Assembly (NCBI GenBank): GCA_020744425.1
Contig: JAGMUV010000014.1
Coordinates: forward strand, 1,178,001 to 1,242,000
Source: Dactylonectria macrodidyma
Taxonomy: Eukaryota > Ascomycota > Sordariomycetes > Hypocreales > Nectriaceae
Reading direction: 5' to 3'
Length of the DNA: 64,000 bases
A program made the position numbers and the translations under genes. The first letter of the stretch is position 1. The number at the start of each line of letters is the position of its first letter. Below are positions 36,217-45,819 of the stretch, piece by piece. The notes under the pieces are model-generated. The model ran no database searches, was not told the DNA's origin, and worked only from the letters and a program-made list of their open reading frames with translations.

Positions 36217-39200
36217 CTAATTAACCAGTTCTAGATTCGCAAACGACATAATGATGACTCTCCCCGACGCACAGCCAAGAACAACAGTAGACCCGACTAT
36301 CTTTGAACAGCGAGGGTGGTATTCCCCCGGTATCCAAAATAACTTGCGGTTCTGCCACAGAATCCAGTGGCGGTCCTGGCTAATCCCCAACCCCGAAACG
36401 CAATCTGCTAAGGATACACTTATTCCCAGAACTAAATGCAGGGCCTTGGAGGGAGATAGTGCCAGCTTCACTTAGAAGGCTTGAATCGTCAGCACTGAAC
36501 CGAATGTTGCAATACCTAGCGTCGCATATTTCTTGGATGCATTCACAGCTATCCACCTGCCACAGCTGTATAGTGTTATCCAAAGATGATGTGGCAATCA
36601 ATTTTGAGTTGTGCGAGAATGCGACTGAGTGTGGTGATCCTCGGCCGCAGTCTAGCACTTGAATGCAAGCGCCATCACTGTCGACTTGCCAAAGACTTAC
36701 ACTTGCGCTCGCATCATCAGAGCAAAAGGCAATAAATTTTGAGTCATGGGAGAATGCCACTTCTCTGAGGTACACACTCTGACCTTCAAACACTCGAATG
36801 CATTTGCCGGCTTTAGTCTCCCACACCCGTACCGTGCTATCATTACAGGCTGAGGCTATCAATTTGGAGTCATGTGAGAATGTTGCGAAGTTCACCCAGT
36901 CTTCGTCGCCTTCGAGTACTTGGATACATTCCCAGTCGTTGTCAGTCTGCCAGAGCCGGATGGTCATGTCCGCCGAGGTGGATGCTAGCAGTTTTGAGTC
37001 GTGTGAGAATGTCAATGAGCTGAGCCAGTCCTCATGCCCTTTGAGCACTCTAACGCACTTGCCATCATTGACCCGCCAAAGCCGTATGGTCGTGTCAGCC
37101 GAGGCTGAGGCTATCAAGCCCAACTCCTGCGAGAACGCAAACTCGTTGACTGCGCTTTCATGGCCTTTGATTACTGGCAGATGTTCATGGTCATCGATCC
37201 GCCAGAGCCGTAGAGTCCTAGCATGAGAGGTTGAGGCAATCAGGTGCGAGTCATGAGACACAGTCGCTGCGGTTACTGATGAGCCGGTGTTAATCACCTG
37301 TAGACATTCCCCACCAATCTGCCAAACCCGTATAGTCATATCTCGAGAAGCCGAGACCACATTTTTGGAGTTGTGTGAGAATACAACCGAGATTACCGGG
37401 CCTGCATGACCCTTGAAAACTTGGATGCATTTGTTGCCGTCGACTTGCCAGAGCCGCACAGTTTTGTCATAGGAGGCCGAGGCTATTAGTCTCGAGTCAT
37501 GTGCGAATGCAACTGAGGTAACACACTTCTCGTGGCCTTCAAACACTCGGATGCATGTTCCATCATTGACCTTCCATAGGCGTATAGTCTCGTCGTAGGA
37601 GGCTGAGAGTACCACGCTTGAGTCGGGTGCAAACGCTACTGATATTATCGGTGCAACATGACCACGGAGAACTTGGGTGCATTCACCAGTGTCCCTCCAG
37701 AGCCGTATGGTAGCATCTAGAGAGGCCGAGACCACCAGTTTCGAGTCATGCGAGAACGCTACCGAATACACACTCGCCTCATGGCCGCGGAGTACTAGTA
37801 TGCATTGGGTATTGGAATCATCGAGTTGCCAGAGCCGTATGGTCCCATCATCAGAAGCAGAGGCTATCAGTTTCGAGTCATGTGAGAACGCTACTGATGT
37901 TACACAAGACTGATGTCCATCAAGGACTTGAATGCATTCGCTGTTGTCGACTTGCCATAGCCGTACGGTGTTATCTTCACTGCCCGCAACCAACACCTTC
38001 GAGTCATGTGAGAATGCCACTGAAAACAACGGTTCCTCAAAGTCCTGAATGATCTGTTGGCATTGATCCCAATTGTCTTCTGGTTCAAGTGCGAGAGATA
38101 TCCATTGAGGAATTTGGTTCCTAAACTCTTGATAGAATACACTTCTCTTCGGCGCGAAAGAAAGTACCGAGGAGTAGATTTGAAGGGGGCTTGAGCTTAG
38201 GACGGACATGTTGGCGAGGATCAGTCGTGAAGCATCCTTAAGAAAATTAGAAAGCAATTTACTCCCTTCTGACTATTGGATCATTAACCTAGCATAAAAC
38301 CGTGATAAAGGTACGACTTACGCGAAGGATTGATTGAAGAGTTTGGATGATGCCAGGAGCCTGTACGACACTTCCAATTATGCATAACACTTCCAGCCAG
38401 TGGAGAAAATGCTGCAACAAAAATTCGTGGACAGGTCCATTGTCATCAATCAGCGTTTCCGCTTGTTGCATGTGGTATGCCCAGTAAAGACATGAATATG
38501 CCAAGTGTGGCGGGATATGAGATTCGATAGCCTGAGGACTGATTGACGAGCGGCTGGTTCCTGGCTGTACGAGTTTGCATATATCCGTTCGTAGGTGCTC
38601 TTCCATAACACGCAGGCAGTTCGTTGCTAACCGATTGTGGACCTTTTTCTGATCAATCCAGAACATATTCTTTCCTCGCTTTTCGGAATCTACTAAGAAA
38701 TCGCGGAAAGAGAGGTGCAGGAGCCGCACTGGAGACTGGTCCGATGGGATGCTCAGGACCGAATGGAGAAGGTCGAGCTGGTCATCTACCGTATCGTCGG
38801 ATTTGTTGAGAAGTCGTGCCAGGGCTAGTTTTGAAAGCGGGCTGGCTAGAGTGATAATGGAGCCTACCACAAGTCGGAATCGTCCAATGACTCTGTGTTG
38901 CTGTTTGGTTGACAAGGTGTCGACCAGCCTATTCAAGATAGGCAAATACGTTGCGTCGAGTTGCGAGGCTTGACTTTCCTCCTGAAAACTAAGGAATTCT
39001 TGCAACTGCTTGTTGGGATTGCCGCATTTCCGGTCTGCGAGGAAACGGCAGATAGTTGCAGCAAAGATGAAGAGCGGAATAGACATATCCACAAGTCTTT
39101 GCACGTCCCTTACGCCAGGCCAATCGAGAGGCAGTTGCCGGTCTGCAGATACAGACGAGTTATACTCGATCCTGGTTGTTGCAAGTTCATGTTTTAGGAA

Positions 39201-40398
39201 AGCGGCGATGTCGTGTTCGATGATGTTGGGAGGTATCTCATGCAAGATAACATCCTGAGCTGCGCCCCTCATAGCATTAAAGCTCAAGCGGATTGGCAAC
39301 TCTGGTCTGCTCGTGATAAGAATACGTTGTTGTGGAGACTTTAAATCTTTCACGCGAGAGAAAAGGTTGACTATCAGTCTGATATCCTTATCTAGATCGC
39401 ATTCATCCAGAGCATCGATAATGACTACCATTGTGAGCACTTTGTGGGTACCTGAAGGGATGTTTCTAGTGACTGTAAGATGAGCTTGTCAAATTGGTCT
39501 CGAGCAGTCTTTCTAATAAGACCAGGATCAGCATTTATAGCGGCCTTGATGTGTGGCGTGATGGCGGGCTCTGTCTCGACTAACTGGGCTGCGATGGTCG
39601 TACAAAATTTGGACAAGTTGCCACGGTCAGCTTCGCCTGTCTTGAAGAAGAAGCTGGCCCATAGGTAACCTGAATTGACGAAATCCCTAGCAATCGTGCG
39701 GGCTATGGTAGACTTTCCCGTGCCTGCCATGCCATTAAGCTAGAAGATGGGCTTGGACGATGGGTCGTTTGCTTACTTGCGTATTTGTTGCAAGAGTTCG
39801 ACACGGGTATCCTGTAAGCAGGTCGGGTTGTGTTCTTCAGCTCGGGAATCAAAACTTGCCCCTTTGGCGACTGGGAGTCGGCTGAAGGTTGCTCTCTGAT
39901 CCTTGTCGAGAAGACGGCTCTAGGTAACAGCTCTATTAGCCTGGCGTCACTGTGATTAGTGTATTAAGACTTACGTTTGGACGATTTGAAGGGCCGACGA
40001 GATTGCCTCGGTACACCGATTGAGATCTTGAATCACCTTTTCGGCTTCCTTGCTCTGAAACGGCCACTTCAAAACTTCAAAGGTTGCCTTGCTTCTCGAC
40101 ATGGCTTTCTCCCTGACGAAAACAGCTTCTCCAGGTATTGAATTTGGGACTGGCTGTCCACCGTCGCGAGGAGGAGCGCCATAGAACTCTTGAGCCTCTC
40201 GCCATGAGGCCCATCTAGAAGATCTCAAGCATTGTACGACACCAGGTTGAGATGGGTTGCTTCTTGTGACAGCCGGGCTTTGTCATGTTTCGCGTGCTTG
40301 ACATCCTGGGCGTATTGTGCGCACCACCCGACCAGCTTGGCGGATAGGTCAACAAGTGCAATGACGTTGGCTACAACGCCTACTGCCTCCATAACCAT
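36217..40398 (-). pseudogene. STAND/NLR gene (HeLo-like, NACHT, WD40), multiply broken
   Basis: Fungal NLR-type receptor related to HET-E/NWD genes. On the minus strand: ATG at 40398 with a HeLo-like N-terminal domain (EAVGVVANVIALVDLSAKLV), linker with GASFDSRAEEHNPTCL, NACHT with Walker A LNGMAGTGKSTIARTIA and Walker B VVIIDALDECD, a winged/helical region, a 49-nt intron (38273-38321), then 12 WD40 repeats (VTSVAFSHDSKLIASAS...RLW type), and a C-terminal HWILWQNRKLFWIPGEY tail. Lesions seen: TGA at 40225-40227, frameshift about 40105, TAA at 39773-39775, TAG at 39740-39742, frameshift about 39450, frameshift at about 36400-36450. The two stops at 39740-39775 sit in an otherwise conserved stretch, so a 37-nt intron is an unlikely explanation. 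Function is presumably lost. Confidence 0.88.
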
Positions 40399-42418
40399 TG
40401 GTCAATAGACCCGTACCAACCCTCTTTGCTGTTTCCTCGATGCGACAGGACTGTCTATGATGGTGGTGAGCGGCAGGAGGAACTCTCAGGCGTGAGATGA
40501 GGGGGTGGCTGTGGCTGCTGAAGATGGGCTTGGATGCAGCATGCTGAGATCATTGCAGGGATAAGGGTATAGTCATCTGGCCACAAATCTCACAACTGTC
40601 TCGCCGCATCTCTGCGAAACTCGATACATTGGGGCTAAATGAATTGAACAGGAAATTACTTGCAGTCGTCACTTAGGAGATTCGCTTGGTGCTTTTCTTG
40701 AATAGACTCACGCCACCGCTACACATTGTGTTTCCAACCATGGATTTACGTGTTTACATAGGTAGTCATCCACGAAACTCTGGCAACTCGCATCCTGGCC
40801 TGGTTAGTCAGCACCGCCGCTCTTGCTCAGGCTCTGATAACCCTGGCTCCGTGATGCTCAGACTTTAATCACCTCAACCGCCCCCCCTCCGACGGGATGC
40901 ATACGAACCCAGCTCATCACAGCCAACATCGCCTCGCGCTTGCCCCGTCTCTTGTCGACTTTATACAACCTTTACTATAGTTAAGGATCCAGTCACTGCC
41001 GCTAGAAGCGCGGTGATGAGTGCTAATTAGCCTACGAGCCCGGCTTCTAGCACCCTTCATTCTTTCGATACCTCGACCCCTGATGCTCGGCTTCTATAGT
41101 GTGAATATTGCGCAGGCGTCGAATTGCTCTTACTGCCTTTACTATAGGGTTTAGTGCTCTGATTCTTAGTATATATAAGGCTATGGCTAACTATACTCAC
41201 TCCCTCCCTACTCCTTACTGCTTGACTTACTAGTCCTTTTTTAGAAAACCCCTATTTTAGTATCTTTTAGCTTTAGGAAAGTAGGCGAGATAACTGCTCC
41301 AATATCCTTTATATTCACTCCTTCCTAATCTTGGGTTTGCGCCTGCTATTCCACGTTTTTATAAGGTGTAGGGACGTTATTATTAACTTTCCACCTTGGT
41401 ACTCTAGTACCTGGCAATGGAAATGGAAGAAGGTCCATTCATTTACATCGTCCATCTCGAAGTATAACTCAATCAACCACCTTAGTAACAACAGGGCCAG
41501 CACGGACTTGGCCATTTTCCCTTTACTTATCAGATTGGATCGGTGGGAATACCGATCGCAGGCACGATTCCCTAGCCGCGTCGACCTCGCCCAGTTCAGC
41601 CAACAGGTTGGGGAGTTTATTGTCTTTGGGGGGATCGTTAGTTGGAATCTTAACAGCTTTCTGCACAAGATCGGTGCATCGGAATCGGACATGTGCGAAC
41701 GTGGTCAAGCATCTGAGACAGTTAAGCGTTTTCTTTTCTGATGTATAAGGTGGACAAGGCAACGGCAAGGCGAACTGAAATGCTCACAAATAAAGATAGG
41801 AACTCTCTCGTTCTTAGGAGGAAAGGCCGCGTCTAACGGTGACAAATCGGCGCCAGATATGCAGGCGGTATGGGCGACGATTAAATGTGCTATTGCAATG
41901 GGGATGCTTGACAGCGACCGAAAAACTCGAGTGCACTGACTCTCCAGATCGAATCCCACTAACATCGTACAGTCTCATTTTGACAGACCGTGCCTCAGCT
42001 ACTGAAGAGAGGATCCTAACACTTGGGGAATTAGCCTTCAAGCAGACCTGTCACGGCAAATGCATCAGATTGGACCAGTCAAAAGTAAAAACTGTAAGGC
42101 TTCAGGTGATTATGGAAGCTCTGTATGGAACGGAAACAGCATAATGCAAAGGCCCGGGGTATGTTCCCCCCGGGCGAATAAAAACCTACTTACCTACCTA
42201 CCTATTGGGCCTTAGTCAATCGCTAATATTACATTAGTCGACATATTCTAATAAAACTAATAGCATTCTAAGGTGGGAATCATTAAAACAGGCAACATTT
42301 CCCAGGAAACTCAGTCACCTTCTCCTTTTCTCTACCAACATACACTGCACTTCTCCTTCAAAGCTTTTATATCTTTCTGAAAATAACTTGGTTGCTAGAA
42401 AAACCCAAGCATACGAAG
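40399..42418. other. intergenic with AT-rich, low-complexity (probably RIP-degraded) tract
   Basis: From about 40960 to 41300 the sequence is rich in TA steps (TTTACTATAG at 40970 and again at 41138, TAGTATATATAAGG), poor in stable frames and compositionally unlike its flanks, as RIP-decayed repeats are. Between 41315 and 42144 several frames of 80-136 codons overlap on both strands; one on the minus strand (41315-41768) looks faintly coding, but I could not place it. A hairpin (8-bp stem GCCCGGGG/CCCCGGGC) lies at 42152-42175, and tandem TACC at 42183-42206. Confidence 0.4.
42152..42175. repeat. GC-rich hairpin
   Basis: GCCCGGGG (42152-42159) pairs with CCCCGGGC (42168-42175) around an 8-nt loop. 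It lies just after the end of an unassigned 101-codon plus-strand frame (41839-42144). Its role is unknown. Confidence 0.6.
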
Positions 42419-43213
42419 ATGGCAACAGTTTCAGAAATGATTGAGCTCATCTGGCGACCACCTCGTAAGGAGCCTGGGGTCAAGAGGCCGCCGATTGATA
42501 GGAACCTCCCAGAGAACTTCAAATACTACGGCAACTGGGGGTTTACCATCTACCGCACATACTACAGCCCCGAGTCTGACAAACACTGGGACATGCTCCT
42601 CGACGCTTTGAAGCGACAAACCTACCTCGCGCTCGCATACCTCGAAGACGAGGATCAGTACAGGCACGACGTAGAGCGACGAAAGTGGGGGTCCTACCAT
42701 TACGAAAACAAAGACGAATACATGGACGACTTGAAGCGACTCAAGAAGCGGTTCCATCTTGATCCCCGCGAAGATCCGCCGCTACTTGATGGCCTCGATG
42801 CTCGCCAGCTTCGAGAGGTGTGCCTCTCTGAGGAACCCGAAGCGGAAAAGACTATGGCGGGGAGCCGGTTTCGCTTCGTTCTCGTCGCTGATGAGTTAGT
42901 GCTCAGAGACATTGCTAAGGGCGAATTTGTTGTTAAGGCGATTGACTACGACTGGACAGAGGGTGGAGGATACTGGGGTTGGATGAGGATCCCAACGGGC
43001 TATTTGCTGGAGCTTTGGCATTCGCTTATGATAACGGGGTTCAACCTTTGTCTGGTCCTATGGTTTGAGGGCCTAGAAGAAGATCTCAAAGAATACATTT
43101 GGCCTGGAGAAGCCGCAGCCTCCCCAACTAGCTGCTGCTCTGAAATACGGCCTGGACTCGTTCACTATAGTGCCCAGAGGCCTCTGTTTAAGGTTGAAAG
43201 AAATAAGGAGTAG
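42419..43213 (+). CDS. orphan hypothetical protein, 264 aa, intact
   Basis: Single exon; ATG at 42419, preceded by a TTG-led extension. It contains an aromatic-rich N-terminal segment FKYYGNWGFTIYRTYYSPESDKHW, a charged middle (DDLKRLKKRFHLDPREDPPLLDG) and GWMRIPTGYLLELW followed by LVLWFEGLEEDLKEYIWPGE. No signal peptide or catalytic motif is seen. I have the impression that relatives occur beside subgroup-C chitinases in other filamentous fungi, but cannot confirm it here. It is the only clearly undamaged frame between the broken STAND gene and the two chitinase relics. Possible roles include accessory or self-protection protein; this is inference from position only. Confidence 0.72.
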   Translation: MATVSEMIELIWRPPRKEPGVKRPPIDRNLPENFKYYGNWGFTIYRTYYSPESDKHWDMLLDALKRQTYLALAYLEDEDQYRHDVERRKWGSYHYENKDEYMDDLKRLKKRFHLDPREDPPLLDGLDARQLREVCLSEEPEAEKTMAGSRFRFVLVADELVLRDIAKGEFVVKAIDYDWTEGGGYWGWMRIPTGYLLELWHSLMITGFNLCLVLWFEGLEEDLKEYIWPGEAAASPTSCCSEIRPGLVHYSAQRPLFKVERNKE

Positions 43214-44293
43214 TTATTAGTGTAAGTATGCAATCAGTGATTATAAACTAGAAAACCTGCAAAATGCGAGACCATAACATCCCCAACCTCATCCTGATGA
43301 ATCCGTATCTTCATCCATAGGCTCATCTTCGTCAAAAATGGGGGTTTCCCAGTCAGTCCTGATGTAGAGGTTGACAATCTGGGGTTCTAACGAACCAATA
43401 ATTTCCATCACCTGTTTCGCCTTCTCACCCGTTCGTAGTCCCCAGTGCCTCTTTACTGCCTTTATTACCCCTCCAAGAAACGCTTTGGCCCTGGTCGTCA
43501 CTTCGCCGTAATAGTCTCGTAGCCACTCCACAAAGAACTGGGCTATTGTGACCTGGATGCCGCGGTGTTCTGTCTGAAAGAGATTCTCGGCGTGTACTAA
43601 CTGCAGAGGAATGTCGTTTATGACATTCGTCAATTTACTGAAGACGTTGGGGCCGGAGCTGCCTTGAGAGTTCATGTAGCTGAATGTGGCGACACCTGCC
43701 CGCAAGATCCCTAAGACGTAATCAATATCGTCTTCAGCCTTTGTGTCCCACTTGGTTGGCTCAATAGGGTTATGGAGCCGCATAAACTGTGGAGAGAAAG
43801 AAAAAGGAATTAGCGTGAGTCTGCTATTTCCCTCCCCCCTGAACGTGTCGATCATGTACGTACCTGGCCTTTAACCCAGTTTAATTCCCCAACGGTGACG
43901 ACAAAGTTCATGTCATTGGTCTGGCTGCCCAAGCACTCCATGAGACGGCTGAAGAGGTTGCCGTCGTCGTAGTCTGGGTTGCCAAGGATCTCCGGCCAGC
44001 CGAAGTGGTTAGCACCTATTGTTAGAATTCCCTCGAAGAATTCAATGGGCACTGGGCCATATAGAGACCGAGCGCCACTCCGCAGACTGACAAATCTGAG
44101 TTAGCGAGACATCACATAAGCACAAGGCTGTCATCATACCGTCCCATGCCGGCGTCTTTGAAAAACAGCTTCATCATACTCTTGTCGAGGGGATGCTCGG
44201 CTGATCCAAGTTGTTAGTGACAGTGCATCGACAGCATGGGGGTGGCGTACTCTCGAAGCCTTTCCTGCTAGCGTTCCATATTCCCCCGCCACG

Positions 44294-44325
44294 TTTCAGC
44301 CTCCAGTCGTTTCAGCCTCCAGTCG
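44294..44325. repeat. 16-bp tandem duplication that shifts the reading frame
   Basis: TTTCAGCCTCCAGTCG occurs twice back to back (44294-44309 and 44310-44325) inside a coding piece of the chitinase remnant. The upstream and downstream conserved stretches are in frames that differ by exactly one base, as one extra 16-bp copy predicts. Confidence 0.85.
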
Positions 44326-44431
44326 GAGCAATCGTCGGGGGTCTCAAATTCGGCCGTGTTCTGGAGGCTCGAAAGGCTTCCATCCAACTTCGCAGGGCGG
44401 TTGTGCTGAGTAAGGAGCGTCAGTCGTTGGT

Positions 44432-44499
44432 CCGATCAAATGGCAGGTCATACCTGCACCGGGGCCGGTGCAGGCAGGTATGACTCGCCCGATCAAATG
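44432..44499. mobile_element. 57-bp hairpin insertion with 11-bp direct repeats inside an intron
   Basis: CCGATCAAATG occurs at 44432-44442 and again at 44489-44499. Between the copies lies a near-perfect hairpin: CCTGCACCGG (44453-44462) and CCGGTGCAGG (44465-44474), flanked by TCATA/TATGA. The unit lies entirely in a 110-nt intron (44406-44515) of the chitinase remnant; without one 57-nt repeat period the intron would be 53 nt, a normal fungal length. The structure resembles a very small non-autonomous insertion with target duplication, but could also be local replication slippage. Confidence 0.5.
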
Positions 44500-45493
44500 C
44501 GTGGGCTGAACTTACCGCAGGGACATCATACTCGATCGTTGTCTTAACGCCGTCGGGGCTTTCCACCTCCGTCTTCTCGTCCTGCGGCCTCGACAGCTGA
44601 CGGGCATGCAGCCAGTGATGGTGTGCGGACAGGTGCGCGGGCAGACTGGGCAGCAGGGTACGGCGCCTTCTGGTCACCTCGTCCTGCTCGCCCTCGCAGA
44701 CGCCGTTCTCGTCGCACACAGAGTACGTGCAGTTGATCCACACGGCCCTGCCCCCGCCGTTGGTGCCTTGGATGGCAGCGACTCGGGCGTTGTACGAGTG
44801 AGGGCTGCAGAGGATGCGCCGGGCCGTGGCCTCGGGCCCGTCCGTTTCCCACTGGGCGGTTATGCCTAGGAAGGACTTGATGTGGCTTATCGTCAGGTAG
44901 GGGTAATTTTCCTCGATGTAACTGTCCCATATTCTGCCCATCTCCTCAAGCATCTGCTCGCTGCCTATCCTGGCTAAGATATGTGTGAGCAGAAGCTGTG
45001 CTGTGATATCTTGGACCTTGACGTCGTCTCTTGAGTCAAGCTCCTTGGACAAAGAGGCGTTGGCCGCTACATCGCCGGGTAGATTTGCACGTCGGGAGAA
45101 AATGGATGCCGGGTTGGGGCAGGTGGGATAGGCGATCCACTCTATCATGGCGCTCTTGTAGGCATCTAGTTTGGAGTTCTCGACCTCGAACTCGTGGTTG
45201 AAGCTGGTCTTGCAGCAGCGCGCCATGCCGCCGCTGCCGCCGGAGTTGCTGCAGACGGCGGCCTCGGTGTCGAGGGCCACGCGGACGCGGTCAGACGGGC
45301 AGCCGCTGCGACAGAAGCCATTGGGCCTTTGGGCAGGGGCTGGGCCGACGTCCTTGTACCACTGGCAGTCGGTGAAGCGCAGGTTGGGGTTGCTGACGCT
45401 GCAGCAGAACTTGCGGAACTGCGTGCCGGGGATGTTGAGGCCGAGCGAGTTCTTCTTGTTGTCGATGATGCGGTTGAAACTTGGTCCACCCTA

Positions 45494-45819
45494 TCACACG
45501 GACCAGACGAGTGATTGAGCCTTGTGCAATTACAAGGAGCACTGGCTGTTCAGGGCACTTTGTTCTCCCCCTGGAATAGAGAAAAGTAGCATATCATTTT
45601 CCTCATTCTGTCCTTGTTACGGCCAAGCAGAGACAAAATGACGCGCTTCCCATTGCTTCCCCATGTCGTATATAAGGGATTCTGCTGTCCATTGCCCTGG
45701 ATAAAGGTCTAGGACCTGATCCAAAGACCATATCCGGGTCTTTCGTCTCTCCTTTGCGGTCTCTTACACTCTCCTTGGAAATCTCAATCTGAGCCGCCTT
45801 GGGCTTTAGCCTGACAGCC
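45494..45819 (+). promoter_or_regulatory. promoter of the plus-strand chitinase, with TATA box
   Basis: 326 bp between the truncated chitinase remnant and the ATG of the opposite chitinase. TATATAAG at 45669-45676 lies 144 nt upstream of the ATG at 45820, and a CT-rich stretch precedes the start. The promoter looks intact although the gene it served is dead. Confidence 0.6.

Larger units (their letters stand above)
43289..45493 (-). pseudogene. 5'-truncated C-terminal remnant of a subgroup-C (killer-toxin-like) chitinase
   Basis: Minus strand, open pieces 44516-45493, 44251-44405, 44140-44200, 43864-44086 and 43289-43786 with consensus introns between them. The first piece carries the Cys-rich FCCSVSNPNLRFTDCQWY and FCRSGCPSDRVRV blocks that follow the GH18 domain in subgroup-C chitinases; the later pieces hold the all-helical C-terminal tail (PLDKSMMKLFFKDAGMG, LYGPVPIEFFEG). 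The secretion signal, LysM/CBM18 and GH18 domains are missing: sequence left of 45493 is unrelated and quickly becomes the promoter of the opposite chitinase. A 16-bp tandem duplication (44294-44325) shifts the frame. No RIP-type stops are seen, unlike its neighbour. It is not expected to be functional. Confidence 0.75.

Noticed and set aside
41315..42144. possible gene with introns on either strand between the STAND and orphan genes
   Set aside because: Overlapping frames on both strands, none with motifs, and no splice model that joins them convincingly.
42152..42175. hairpin as a transcription terminator
   Set aside because: Intrinsic hairpin terminators are bacterial; in a fungal nuclear genome this is only a structural curiosity.
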